From: Pterobdella sp. o SKG-2022
Lineage: Eukaryota; Annelida; Clitellata; Hirudinida; Piscicolidae
Length of the DNA: 64,000 nt
Reading direction: 5' to 3'
Assembly: GCA_964035795.1 (NCBI GenBank)
Contig: OZ038322.1
Location: 13,806,211 to 13,870,210 of the forward strand
The position numbers and the translations under genes are program-made. Positions within the stretch are counted from its first letter, which is position 1. Every line of letters begins with the position of its first letter. Below, piece after piece: positions 11,301 to 29,308 of the stretch. Under the pieces are notes generated by a model. The model was not told the DNA's origin, did not search any database, and saw only the letters and a list, made by a program, of their open reading frames with translations.

Positions 11301-12854
11301 GTACCAATAACTTAGGCTGGCTGCTTTCAATTTCAACTCACTGTTTTTATTCTTATATTTCAACTTGATGAGAACTTTTTGATTAAATATTGAACTCATT
11401 GTGATCAAGCATAATTCATATTGTCACACTTCAACAACCCACATCACATCAAATTTTCCCACCAAACTAACCACATTTGACTATCAAACTTTCATTACAC
11501 CCCACTATCACCAAACAAAATTTTATAATATTGTATCACAACACATCAGATGAGGACGAATGCTTAAAGCCCTCGAGTTGTGAAGCAGATGAATATTGCA
11601 TCAACACTGTGGGCTCTTTCAAGTGCTCAAGTTGGTGTTGTGGAATGTGATGTGATGTTAGATAATGCTTTGGTGTTTCTAGACACCTTCCCTGTTTGAT
11701 TTGAGAAGCAAGCTCACATCCAGTGCATAATATCTTTTGGGTTAACTTGATTGAGCCCAATTCTTGGTGAAGGAAAACGGGCTATAAAAAGTATTTGATT
11801 GGTTTAGTCCCCTCTGCTGTGCATCATTGTAGAGTCTTCTTGTGCGCATTTATCACTGCCACAACACTTATTGACTTCAGTTGATTTTTAAAGTGTTTTT
11901 TTCTTTGATGTTTTGATGGTTTTGATTGTTTTATCGATTTTATAAAAATTTCAACGTATCATTTCCACACCACAATCTACGACTACACGACTTTCCAGCT
12001 TGCTACCCTTCATGTGATGGTTGTTATGGCAGTGGAAGCGACAAGTGTAAACGTTGCAAAATAGGTTTCAAGATGGAGAACGGGGCTTGTGTAGGTGAGA
12101 GGGTGGAGTTTGTGTGAATGAAAAGGTTTGAACCTTGTATGGGTGAAGTGTGGTGAATGGAGGTGTGATGTGGTGCAGAAAGGGAAGGGTAGGTAGCTTA
12201 TTGTTATTTATAATTTCAATATAAAATATCATATCACTGATGAGGTTGAACTTCACTAAAATTTATTGATTAAATAACGTTTTGAAAACACCTCAGTTTT
12301 AAAACTTCAAGACATTACTGCACCACTGTCAGATGTGGATGAGTGTGAAGATGGTGCTTGTGCTGGAATGAACAAGAGGTGCATCAATACTCCAGGATCT
12401 TTTATTTGTGAATGTGTTGTTGGATTTGTGCCTAACTCTGATGGCCTCTGTATTCCTCATGTGTCAGGTATATATGTGGAGGAGTTTATGTATGTTTGGG
12501 ATGGTGGAATTACTGGTTAGTTTATGAAGAATAACTTGGTTGTTTATCATTGAGACAGGAGGTCCAATGGGAAGGAGGTTGCCTTCTGAAGCAAGTAAGA
12601 ACAATGAGCATAAGAAGGAAATTTTGAACAAACAACAAAAGATGAACGCAAAACAGAGCAAGAAGAAGAAGAAAGCAGTGAAAGATGATAATTATGAACT
12701 ACTTTATTACATTTTAAGTTTATCTCTCTTTGCCACTCTTTGTTGGTTTTCATCGTCCTTTGTCATTCTACAAGTCCTCCTCACATCAGCCTTCTCAGTT
12801 TATCTCTACATGCATGCATCCTACCTCGATGAAAACCTCAAAAACAATGCTTAA
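8399..12854 (+). CDS. CRELD1: Cysteine-rich with EGF-like domains protein, membrane-anchored (CRELD1-like)
   Basis: CRELD proteins are ER proteins; CRELD1 is membrane-anchored and linked to calcineurin/NFAT and receptor maturation. The 524-residue model starts with a hydrophobic signal peptide (residues 1-20) and a CTTC (CXXC) motif at 25-28. The CRELD 'WE' region (NFGGGNSHWEENKLGRYE) follows. Next come alternating furin-type Cys repeats and calcium-binding EGF repeats (three DxDEC-type starts: DIDEC, DEDEC, DVDEC). A Lys-rich linker and two C-terminal hydrophobic helices end the protein, as in CRELD1 rather than soluble CRELD2. Exons: 8399-8509, 8643-8713, 8935-9001, 9062-9130, 9220-9265, 9403-9491, 9554-9686, 9819-9920, 10013-10093, 10705-10803, 10878-10976, 11550-11630, 11999-12094, 12333-12467 and 12559-12854. 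All junctions are phase-compatible and the gene looks complete. AATAAA at 13032 is a plausible polyadenylation signal. The 10094-10704 intron holds an unidentified 82-codon frame. Confidence 0.95.
11690..11805 (+). repeat. Short LINE 3'-end relic in a CRELD intron
   Basis: The sequence ending in GAAGGAAAACGGGCTATAAA, followed by a TTTGATTGGTTT-like terminus, resembles the 3' end of the LINE relic at 48060-48960 (AAGAAAAACGGACTATAAA, then TTTGATCGATTG). It is probably a 5'-truncated insertion of the same family. Confidence 0.5.
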
Positions 12855-15800
12855 CTTCTCTCCATCATTTATTTTATTTCCTTTTATAACCAACCTTTAT
12901 TTTATCTTATATCCTATTATTATCATCATTCAGTTTATCATTTTTTTTATGCACCCTTTAAGATATGTTTTTTTGCAATCATGTCAACTAGTCTGCATTT
13001 GTTTGTTTCTTGTTCAACTTCCATCATTTTCAATAAAATTTACAATGGATCAGCTTTTTGTGTATAGTTTGGTATGAAATTTCTATATAGTTTGATAGTG
13101 GTTGGATCAATAATATTGATAAACAATAAAATGAAATGATGATAAAGACTTGAATGTATTAAGCTGGAAGGTATTTAAAACCTAAGCTGATAAAAACTGC
13201 GGTACAGAAGTTTTGCGCTTAGATGAGAATGTCTCACAATGAATAAAGTATTGGTAATGATTAAGCGGTTCGATATTATAATAAATATCGTTTCAAGTGA
13301 AATAGGTTGCTTTTAATACTAAGAGGCTACTTCAAAGTGAAGGAAATAGTTTAAATCTGTCAGTTAAAAAAAAGATTTTTAAAAATACAATTGTTCAAAA
13401 TTTTAATTAATAACAGGTGAAGTGTTTTTAAGAGAAAAAACCTTTAGAAGTTTCTTTTAAACTGGCGATGTATTGAGACTGAAGTGAACAGAAAGAATGT
13501 TTAATTGGCAAAACCGAATCGTCTGACATCTTACGTAACTAAAGATGGCAGAAATGTATTTACTCAAAGCACCACGCCAACTTCATTTCTAAAAAATTAT
13601 TATGAGGAAACTTAATTTATACTTCTTATAGAAAAAAGTTTAACAAATTATTATTCAAAAATTCATTCGTAAATTAAATCAAAGCACCGAACGCGTTTCA
13701 AAGTGGAGGTATAAATTTGAAAAACGAAATCCTAAGTTCTACAGAAATTTTCAATTAAAATGTTTTTACTTCGATACCATGAGAAAATTTGGTCGGTTGG
13801 ATCTTCAAATATGAGGTGTATGTTTGTTCATATATAACTACGTACTTAGAGCTTGCGTGAGATTTTAATATGGGAGACTACAATTGTATATATAATAAAG
13901 TTCATAAGGCTGGTTTGCATTGTAGCGTTTTAAAGTTTCGAGTTGTGATTTAGGGGCCGTTGTGAACTTTAATATTTAGTGTCTTAATTTATCTTTAAAA
14001 AATTAATTTAATAAGTTGAAATGCTCAAAACTGTAAAATTTTGAAATTATTAAAGACCTTGAAAGGTATTTAAAACTTGAATGATATCTGAAGAGTTGTT
14101 GAAGAGTTATTTCAAATATGGATGCACCAGTTTAATGCAATTGTGAGTTGAAAACAACTTTCAGTTTCAGTATAATAGTATATACAAAGATATATTATAC
14201 ACAAATATTAAATGATTGAATATACAAATCATTAATATACATTATAATAGATGGATAAATTAAAAAAAATAATAATGGCAATGATATTTGGAAATTTTCT
14301 AATGCTTGTGAGTGTTGACGTTTTAAAATTCAGAACTCAAAACTTTAATGAAATTTTATAAGAACTGCTCAAAAATCCTTGAAAACGCCAATTTTAATAA
14401 TTATTTGATTTGAAGCATATATTTATATGAATTATTTTTAAAGTTTTATTTATTAAAACTCTGAAATATTTCAAATTCACATTGTGAACAATTAGCCTCA
14501 AAAACTTGAGTTTTTTATTATGACGAAGCTTTTCGATATATTCTATATCATCATCAGGTAACCAAACATTTCAATATAAATTTAAACAAAAAAATCTCGA
14601 ATAATAATATTAATACTCTTTAATAATGGAAATAATAAAAATAAACATTAGAAACTACATCGATTTGTTACTTCTTCATGACGGTCTTGATAATGATCAT
14701 ATGGTTTGGGGGGTGACGTCACTACGTGGAATGGTGAAAAGAATGTTTTAAGAGCAGAGTATGAAGGAAATGTGAGGGTATATAAATTAGAATGGAGTGA
14801 GTTTGTGAGTGTGAAAAGAACAATAGAAGGTATGCTGTTGGAATTGTGTGTTTGTATTTGTGTGTAAGAGCTTCAGTATGGGTTTCGTTTTAATTAAATT
14901 TTCGGATACACCAAATATTTACTTTAAAAATTTTGGCACTAATTTTTAAATTTCTAAACTCAGATATAATTAAGATTATAAGTAAACAAGAATAAATTAA
15001 AATGACTGTCTGAATAATGGAAGTTGCTATGAATAAACAGATCTTAACTGCTTTTTAATTGCTTCTCGTCACAACCTTCTTTCAGTTACATCGCTATAAC
15101 ATCAACATAACATCCACCATTACATTAACACAACAACAACCACTCCATAACAATGACAACATCAACACAAAAATCACCTTCTAAACCCCTTCCCTCCAAC
15201 GTCAAACATAAAGAACGATTTATCTCAAACATACAAACAGTATAATGTTCATATAAATATTCCAACTCCGCATAATTAATACATATATTATAAAATTCAA
15301 TAACACATGAAATAAGATAATATTCAATTCAAAGCATTATAATGAGGTAAGAATGTGATAGGGACTTTGATAAGAAGGATGTGTGGATTGATAAGGCAGC
15401 CTTCTCAATAAATGTGCTTACAAGACACACGTCAAACAACACAAACACACACATGTCAAATAATATGTTTGTGTATAGAAGGATGTGTTTGTGATGAAAC
15501 TCACATGCATTATAAACACAAATAAACACACATGCTAATGCATGCATAGACACACACGTATACAGAAACAAAAATACATAAACATAAATAAAACCACATA
15601 GATGAAAACATATTTAAACAAATAAATAAAACTACATGTAAAACACACAAAAAAATTAATAAAAATACATAAACAGAAACTCACACAAACACATAAATAA
15701 AGACACACACAAGGATAGATTTGAGGTCTCAAGAGAGGGAGTTTCAATAGGGGACCATGGTTCTGTGTGTGTATGTTTGTGTGTTTCACCTGGAATAAGC

Positions 15801-18374
15801 TCATTTACAGTGTTTAAAAGTTAATTTATAAGCCGTTTATTTTCAATTTAATGTCAAGAGGTAAATGATTTTTCAAGAAAAGGAGATTCGTGTAAACCAT
15901 TTCTGACGTCGTCAATAAAATCAGACAGCCTTATATGGAAGAAAATTCGACCAATAGCTATAAAGAACCATCAAAGATGTGTAGAAAGCCAACTATTTCC
16001 TGACATTTTCGAGGCGTGAGTCAGCAGTTTTTGTGAGAAAGACTTAATCACCGCCTAGTTATTCATATATGAGATGGTGCTGTATTGTTTTGGAGATTTT
16101 TGAAGCACTTTTGTATCATTTGCTCTAAATTTTTTTCACTCTGCCAACTTCAAAATAAGGAACTTTCAAACTCATTTATTTTCATAAGATATTGTTGGAA
16201 GCTTCATATCACAAATCATCACCGATACATTATAGTTGATAAAGATGTTTATCATTTCATTAGCTTTAAAACTTTTCTATATTTTCAATCTCTCAAAATA
16301 ACTACCCACCGATGCAAGACTTGTGTGTGCAGTACGTGATGAGCCAGACTCCTTTGTTCCGATTGTTTGGATCTCCTAATTAACAATAAACTACTATCTT
16401 CTTCATTTGCCTTTATATTCGTTTTCATCTTCTTTTTTCCATCTCTTTTTTTGAAATCATCAATGAAAATCTTCATCGTCTTCATCTTCTTCTTCTTCTT
16501 CATCTCTTTCATCATCATTTTTACATCACTTTCCTTAATCATCTTCTTCATCATTATCTAGGCACCAAAGCACTTGCAAACTTTCCAACACATAACCCCA
16601 TTCAAAACTTTGAACATCTGCAACTTTCTAGAAACTCATTAAAATGCCAGCCATTTTGGACTATTACGTCATTATAAAATCTATTACGTCATTAGAAAAT
16701 CTATGACGTCATTATGGAGTCTCATTATACCAACTTTGAAAGATTTTAAAAATTCTACAACGAAGGTTTTCAAGAAGCAAGATGGTCTTTCAAGTCGATA
16801 TTTCAATAAGAATACAGAATTTACAAAACTCATATTATGGTTTTTCATATATCACTTAAAACTTCCATGTTGGGAATAAAAATAATAATAATAAATAGAT
16901 CATAATAGCTAGGATGTGCTTAACTTTTTAGTTTGCCAAAGTGGTTGTTTGTTTTTGTAATTATATCTCGTTTCACTTTCGGTCCGTGTGTTGTTGTGTG
17001 TTTTTATTCGTGTTGCTGTAGTTGATTTTTAAGTTATTTCACGCACAATTCGAATAATTTCAATGCTATGATTCACTTCCACAACCTCCATTTTCAATGT
17101 ACTTGACACACACAAAAAGGTTCATTTATATTATGCTTTTCGCAATCAGAACTTATCAAGTACTTGATATATCTTTATGTTAGTGTCTAGTACATTTATT
17201 ATTAGCTAATCTTTAAACTTTCTTTCATGAAATATCTCACGGCCAATTGACACCACCTTGGATCAAAAACCAATTTTAAACAAAGGATTATGATTGGATG
17301 AAGTTTTCATGAGAAGATTTGACGTCATCAGGCTTTCATGGACTTTATGGAGGTTTGATGACGTCAATGGGGCTTTAAGAAACTTGAGATTTTTGAGCAA
17401 TGTTGACTTTGACGTGAATGTTAAAATCAACATTATTTGGAAAATATCGTTAAGTTTGTTTTCGAAACGTCATTATGTAATGAGTTCAAAACTACAGTGG
17501 TTTGGCTTGTAAAGGTCTATGTAAAGCTCTCAATTAGTTGTCAATAATGTTTATGAATTTGAAAAAATAACTGAAGTACATGATTTACACACAAGAAAGG
17601 TTAAAGTTCATCATCTATATACAGTCTCATAGCGGCAATGACACGCCAGACTGACACAAGCAAATATGTAAACACATGACGTCATTGCTTCTCCGATTCA
17701 ATCCAGTTTACCCTCGTACTTCCTTCGGATTTGCTTTTGGTTTTCAGCTTTTTTGGTAGCTTCTCTATTGAAGTAAGATAAAAAATAAGAAATTTGAAGC
17801 TTTTGGGTTCTCTTTTGAGATGCTCCATGAAGTTGTGTACAGCTCTCATGTTCTTGCTTCATTCTCCTACTTGATTTTTGTTTTATTTTTCATTTTGATT
17901 ATTTTTTGTTGTTTTAATTATTTTTATTATGTTTTTGTTCTAAAAGATTGAAATATATATAGACTAAACTGACATAGCCTTTGTAAATTTCATTATCGTT
18001 ATGATCTAAAGTACATGTAACTTTGATATTAAAAGGATATGCAAAAATTTAAAAACTCATTATTTAAATAAAAAAATATCAAAAAAAAATGAAAATCTGT
18101 GTGTATAAAAAAATATTCAAAATTATGCAAAGACGTTTTGTATGGTTTAACTTGAACTGCCTTGATGATTTTCAGGTGATGATGAGAAGCCTTGAAGAGA
18201 ACTTGCTTTAGTCACACCCAAAATTATAACTTGAAACCTAACGTACCGACCAAGCCAAAAACCTACAACACTATCCACACTTAGAAACTTCAACATTTCT
18301 ACCTACCGTATCTACACATCTAACACACTCTATACCACATAAAAATACTGAAGCAGACTAAACGCCAAAAAACA
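12855..18374. other. Gene-poor 5.5 kb: CRELD 3' UTR, simple repeats, TGACGTCA sites
   Basis: I find no exon of a known gene here. It holds the CRELD 3' UTR, AT-rich filler, a CA-rich tract around 15400-15780, a (TTC)-rich tract at 16395-16560 and five of the window's TGACGTCA palindromes (14714, 16704, 17320, 17359, 17677). The last 120 bases (18240-18360) are CA-rich like the 3' ends of introns elsewhere in this window. That suggests an intron runs into the exon that follows. Confidence 0.5.
16661..16720. promoter_or_regulatory. Three 20-bp tandem units each carrying a CRE-like site
   Basis: The units CTATTACGTCATTATAAAAT, CTATTACGTCATTAGAAAAT and CTATGACGTCATTATGGAGT run head to tail at a period of exactly 20 bases. 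Each contains TTACGTCA or the full palindrome TGACGTCA, the core recognised by CREB/ATF bZIP factors. It could be an enhancer element or a small tandem duplication without function. No gene start is recognised next to it. Confidence 0.5.
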
Positions 18375-21300
18375 ATGAAACATCTAGCCACCCAGTTATC
18401 CTGCCTCGCATGCACTTCTTCCCAGACAGACACCCTCAACCATTCAGACTTTTTTGACATCTATGCGTCTGTACTCACACTTTTGAGGCAAAAACCCCAA
18501 CTCACTCCACCTTCATCACATCATCATTTCACTCCACCTTCATCACATCACTCATTCACTCCACCTTCATCACATCATCATCTCACTCCCCCAACACCAC
18601 ATCACAACTTTACTCCTCCACATCAACACAAAAAACATCATCTTTCTTCTGATAACGAACTGAATCTTCTTTTAAACCATTCAAGCCAACATACATTATC
18701 CACTCAATCTTCCCATCTTACACCATTTGAACAAAATCACCCATCATCTCACCCCTTACCATCCTGCCATCCACCACCCCACCATCACACACCTCCCCAC
18801 CTACTTTTTCACCACCAGCAATCTTTCCACCGTAATCCACCAGCTACTACAACATCTAAAAATTTGAGAAATTTCAAATGTAGCAGTTTGAAAACTGATG
18901 ACTCAAACAATACCAACTTTCCTGATGTTATGAGCTTCACTAATGAAAACATAGATTCCCTTCTAAATGATATTAACAATAATTTATACATTAACAACCA
19001 AAACTTCAAAAGTAAACTTTCATACGAATATGATGATGATGATGAAAACGACGAAGATGAATACTCAACAGAGGAGGAGGAGGAAGAAGAGGATGAGGAA
19101 AAGTTGCAGCAAAGGTGAGTCATGGTTCTTTGATCGTTCTTAAATATACCTATTGTATTTTTGCTTCACAATAACTTCAATCGCCTTTTTTTGTTTATCT
19201 TTCAACTTTTAGTAACCATTTCTATCTTTTAGTATCAATTCTTACATTTTAAATGCTCATTTTTCTAATTTACCATTCATTTTCTTTGTTTTATTATCCA
19301 TTTTTTTATTTTTTCATTCATCTTTTGAAATGTTCATGTCGGATTCTGAGATATTTTGCAGTCAAAACACATAAAAGATTGAAAACCGAATGAAACATGA
19401 GAAAGAAGCAACAGTTGCTTAATGATAGCCGTATCTCTGCTTGGCACATTCCCCATTGAACTGGCCGTTTGATGGTGTATAAACATTCATCCCTAAAATC
19501 AACCCATAATAATCAGATAATCATTCATCAATATATCATTTGTTTTATTGGAGCCATGAAAAGGTAATTTCAACCAACACAGGTATGAGAAGCACACTGA
19601 CACATCATCACAGACAGATTTAAGCCTGGCTTACCTTTCTCAACTTGCCATTGGTCAATTTCATTACTTGAATTTTATTTAATTTCGATTTTTGAAAAGT
19701 TTTTATTAATCAATTGAGATTAAAACAGTTTTTTGAAAGAATTTTGGCACCACACTACAACACACCATACCACACAGACCACACCCCTCAAAAAACAGAA
19801 AAATGCATGGGAGATTATGAAGTTTTAGACAAGGTTGGACTTCTGTTATTTTTATTGTTCTTGTTGTCTGTGGCAACTGTTCTAAAAAACTTAAAAATAT
19901 CAACTTTTCCCCATTTAAATTGGTAATACCAATTTAATTTCATCATGATTTTGAAACTTTATGAAACACAGAACAAACTGCCCTTGATCGAAAAAGTGCT
20001 GCAGAAGTTGAGATACGAATCTTCTTACCAACGGTACTGAAGAATGCTATCTTTAATAACCATTGCAAAGTTTTGATAGAAAATTTCATATCTAAAAGAA
20101 AAATATATAAAAAATATCTAACTATTCTATTAGAAATCTGAAATTAATTTTGTTATCAGATATAATTAAAGGAAAAATTAATGAAAACGAACCCATGTGA
20201 ATATTTATTAATAATTTTTAGGCAGATTTTTGCGATAAGTGCATTTTTTTACATCTACCGTCATATCACACCACAACAGAATGTCCCAAGACAGTTACCA
20301 CGGGGATCATTCTGGGGGTATGTCAGCAAGTGATTCATTGGAAGATTCGACCACCACACTCCAAGAACTTCTCGAAAAATCAACGAACTCTCAAAATTTT
20401 AACCCCAACCAACACACCACCACTTACCAAACCACTACCACTCACCATCACACCAACCCATCTCACCCAACTGAGGCGCATAATCCATCTTTCCTTCACC
20501 CCATCTACTCTTCATTCCACTCTCCACACAATAAAGACACATCGAAGGAAACAAAACGGAAGAGAGTGGTTCCTAAAATGGGGATGGCTCTTCCTTGGTC
20601 CCCCAACAAATTCAGACCTCTCTATCACAGCGGAAACAGTTCATCGAGTGAGAAGGGGGATAAGAAAGAGGGGGATGAGGTGCCAAGTAGCCACATTTAC
20701 CAGGACCTCATTTTCAAACCACCACAAGGCACCAAGTCTTTTGCAGACTCTTCTCACACTTCAACTTTTCTCCAAGATTCAAACCACGAAAAACTAAAAG
20801 CTTTAAAAAATGATTTAGAAAAAGGCGAAAATTACGACCCTCGTGACGTCACAATTGATGCAGGAAATTGCAGTTTTAATGTTAAAGAGGAGAATGTCGA
20901 ATCAAAAAAAAACAATTACTACTTCGTTTTGAGTCCTCAAAGCAGCACCGAAACACACGACCCCTCAAACACTACCCTCCTTTCCATACCACCTCCCATT
21001 TCTAACAAACATCTTTACGAGAACCTAAAAGCTTGTTCAACTCTCAAACTTGACAATTGCGCATGTCACAGCACTAACAAGACGGAAGAAGAACCCAAGA
21101 TGAGAAAGAAAAAGACGAGGTTGCAAAAGAGAAATACTGTGGTTTTGGGAGAGCGTGAGGTGTTGGGTGAAGTGGGAAGAGCTGATGTTATGTACACCAA
21201 CAGACAAAACCTTCAACACACCATTCACCTTCAACAACTACTATTCCAACAGCTTCTTAACCTCACTACCAGCCAACAGCATCCACCATGCCAACACACC

Positions 21301-21609
21301 ACCACAACGCTTAACCAGCAAAATATTACACCCCCCAACCCACACATCCCACCACCAACCAACCTACACCAACAAACAACAAACGTGGAGTGGGTTATAA
21401 AAAAGAGGAAAGATGGAACTAGATACATTTGCAGAAAAAACAACGTTAAAACCCCAAACATTCTGCCCATTATAAGAAAAAAGTCAACTAAAGTGGAAGG
21501 AGACAAAGACAAGAAAAAAAAGCCAAAACATAAAAGCAAAGTCAAGAATTTTGACGGTAAAAACAGGAAAAAAGCCGACAAAATTCTTTTATCCGTCACC
21601 ACAATATGA
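18375..21609 (+). CDS. PDZRN: PDZRN-like protein (PDZ/RING family), C-terminal part only
   Basis: Five exons join in frame: 18375-19114, 19583-19653, 19778-19833, 19972-20033 and 20280-21609 (stop). The C-terminus carries VEWVIKKRKDGTRYICRK and ends in LLSVTTI. Vertebrate PDZRN3/4 have EWxVKxRSDGTRYxAKR near the C-terminus and end in LSVTTV, a PDZ-binding tail. Between these signatures the usual basic RYWSKEERK block is replaced by a Lys-rich stretch. The rest is low-complexity: His/Pro/Ser-rich TPPSSHHH repeats, an acidic Glu run at the end of the first exon, and a helical segment (NKLPLIEKVLQKLRYE). The RING, TRAF-type finger and PDZ domains of the family are not seen upstream. CA-rich sequence just before 18426 looks like an intron end, so the first exon here may be internal, spliced at 18426 rather than starting at the ATG. 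AATAAA at 21728 may be the poly(A) signal. Family assignment rests mainly on the C-terminus. Confidence 0.55.
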
Positions 21610-23925
21610 CGCCACTCTCATCACCATCACTATTGCCATCACCAGCATCATTATTAACAAAACCATCATCCTCACCACATCATCATCATCCACGTCCCCA
21701 TCTTGCTATTTACTAATCCAAATCTTGAATAAAGTTGACAATCTTATTTATTTTAACATATTCTCGTTTGCTTTTAACAAGGGTAAACTTTCACATAAAT
21801 CAACTTTTGAATGTGTTTTTTAAAATATAATCAAAAAATCTCAAAGCCTCCTCCGACGAAGAAATTTTATGCGCTTGGAACTAATGAAAAACACACTCAA
21901 TAAGACCAAATCAACCAAACATCATATTAGAATCTACAAAACATAATTTAAAAAGTATGACTAATACCATCAATAATATTTTTAATAAAATAAAAAATTG
22001 GGAAATAAAAATAGTAAAACTGAAGTAAAATATTAAGATTAATAAAAAGTTCTTAAGGATTGTTTATAAACAAACCCTGAGCAACAAAAAACAATTAAAA
22101 TTTATAAAAAAAGAAAAAATAAAAACAAACTGAAGCATGAACAATGAATAGTTAATAACAGAATAAAAATGAAAAACAATCATTAAAGAGATAATAAAAA
22201 CAAAAAGAAGATGCACCTAGAAGTGAACAGGGCAAACAACATCAGAAATTCAAAAACATCATTATCATCACCGTCACTTATCAGTGTCACCCAAATCATC
22301 ATCATTAATTTTCACCCGACTGATATGCTAGCCTTCCAAACCCCTATTGAGAAGTTTAAAAGCTGGTCTCAAGCTTGCGGGATCGCTTCATGTGCAGGTG
22401 AAGATATGGGTGAGTCATAAAGATGAGTATGATTGTGGACATGAGGAAGATTAAAGCAAGATTCTGCTGAAGTGCGAGAATGGATTCAGTGTAAAAATTT
22501 TTTAAATGTTTACAAAAATGCTTTGCCAATTTCGTTTGAAGTAAAAATATAGAGCTATATAAAGAATTTCAAAAATTGAACTTCAGTAACAAGTTTTCAG
22601 CAAGATAACCCTACAATTCTTTCTTTGTGTAAGATTACATCAATTTGAGAGAAAATTTTTATTTCGTTCGAAAGAGGGCGTAAGTCAAGTGGAGACTTAC
22701 TGGGTTTGGCATCACCTGCTGATAAGAGTGAAAGAGCATTGTAACATCCCTATAAAAACTGGAATTCGTGCGGATAAACTCGAAAAGCCTGATCAATTAG
22801 CTATATCTTCTTAATTTGATTTCAATAAACACAAAATAGTTTCAATCAAAATAGTGGCAAAGCCGGAGATAAGGAAGAGCATTTGGGATACTACATAAAA
22901 GAGAAGTGGATGTTTGTGGTAAAAAATGAGGCTGTGGTGGCTCACAATACAATATTAGGAGATTATATTGGCGTTAAATCGACAATGTTAAAAATATATT
23001 GAAAAAATGTAAGTTTTCAATTAAAACACCGTCACAAGCGGTGGAAAGGGAAAATAGCTGGAGGCATTTTGGCGGGATTATTCTAGTCATGCGCAAACTG
23101 ATTATTTGATTCAGAAAAAACATTATAATCGATAACATTTGTGTTATTTGGGGGAGGATTTGAGTGGGTTATGAGAGTGGACAAGGGTGATAGTGGATTG
23201 GTAACTACGATGGTTTACGATAAGTCATTTCATAATGATCATATTAACAAATTTCAATTAAAAATTAAATTTTTAACAGCATAGTAATTAAAAATTTCAT
23301 CGTCCATCTGAACCCACCATTTCTACCCCACCCTCACAACCACTAACACACCATCACAACCACCAACACATCATCACAACCACCAGATGCAAATGTTTAA
23401 AAGTGGGCAAATATTTGAGAAATTCGAGATGGACCTACGAATAAGACAAAAAATAAAACATTGAGAGATATATATTAAAATATCGTATCTACAGCTCAAA
23501 ACACCGCTTAAATATATAAAGTTTCAAGTTTGACAAAATGTTTTTTAAAGTTTTTTAACACATGGAGCGCATAATTATAGTTTCGTGACGTCAATTCATT
23601 TGACGTCATATTATTCTACGTCATTTAGTCTGAAAGGTGGGAGTTTAAGAAGGAGGTAGAATTTTTAAAAATGGATTTTTATCCGTGAGGCATAGTTGGA
23701 AGCAACCGGAAGTTCTTGGTCTTGTGACGTGTCTTTCAATGCAATATTACACCTTTCTTTGTTAAATTTTTTTTGAAAATACACATTTAGAAAACACACA
23801 AAAAAAACACACACAAACACATCCTTTCACACACACTTTCTCACACCCACAAAAACACACAAACACACTTTATGAGACCTTATAAACTCGAGCTGCTGTG
23901 AAGCTCACAGTATTTTACAACGAAG
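21610..23925. other. Spacer with possible unassigned exons
   Basis: A-rich 3' UTR-like sequence reaches to about 22200. Then come short frames of uncertain status: 22211-22420, ending near a GTGAGT donor, and a short frame around 22863-22930. A GT-rich stretch (23150-23215) is followed by a CA-rich stretch (23320-23386) ending in CACCAG. In this window that pairing marks introns, but I could not link flanking exons into a recognisable protein. TGACGTCA occurs at 23586 and 23601. Confidence 0.4.
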
Positions 23926-28772
<4,847 letters not shown>

Positions 28773-29308
28773 TGTTCGCAACTTTTCAGCATTTCAAAAA
28801 ATTTCACTCATCAGTTTATACCTACCACCTGTATTATATTGAAACTTTGTAACCCTCTGATAGTTATATATCGTTTGAGACATTTATGTTGCTTCAATTT
28901 TTTCATACCAGATAATTGCTACTCAGCAGTTACATGGCAGTTTTGATCAAAACTTTTCACATGCTTTTTGTACAATATTTTAAATGTGGGTCAAGATAAT
29001 ATGAAATGAGGTTTTTGATAAATTTTTTGAATATTAATTTACTTACCAATCTCTATCAATTAATGATTTTGTGTTCCTGCTAGAAAGACTTGAAGCAAAT
29101 ATTCTAGCACTGCATTTAATGTATATATGTCACCAGCAGCGTGAGCTTCAGATATAATCTATATCAATAATTTTGTATTGTCTACAAAATAAAATTTTCA
29201 AAAAATTGATTCAATTAAAAAACAAAAATCAGTTTTGAATATTTAAAAAGTTGAGCACCACAGTTTTAGGAATCATGTAACCTTGGTTACAGAGAACCGC
29301 TACTAACA
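28773..29308. other. Spacer upstream of TMEM67
   Basis: AT-rich with no coding frame. It should contain the 3' UTR of the preceding tentative gene and the promoter and 5' UTR of TMEM67. No specific element is recognisable. Confidence 0.4.

Noticed and set aside
16285..16561. Lys/Met-rich minus frame and Phe/Ser-rich plus frame
   Set aside because: Both come from a (TTC)/(GAA)-rich simple-sequence tract with no splice or homology support.
18809..19123. Minus-strand Ser-rich frame
   Set aside because: It is antisense to the acidic Glu/Asp run of the PDZRN-like exon and has no independent support.
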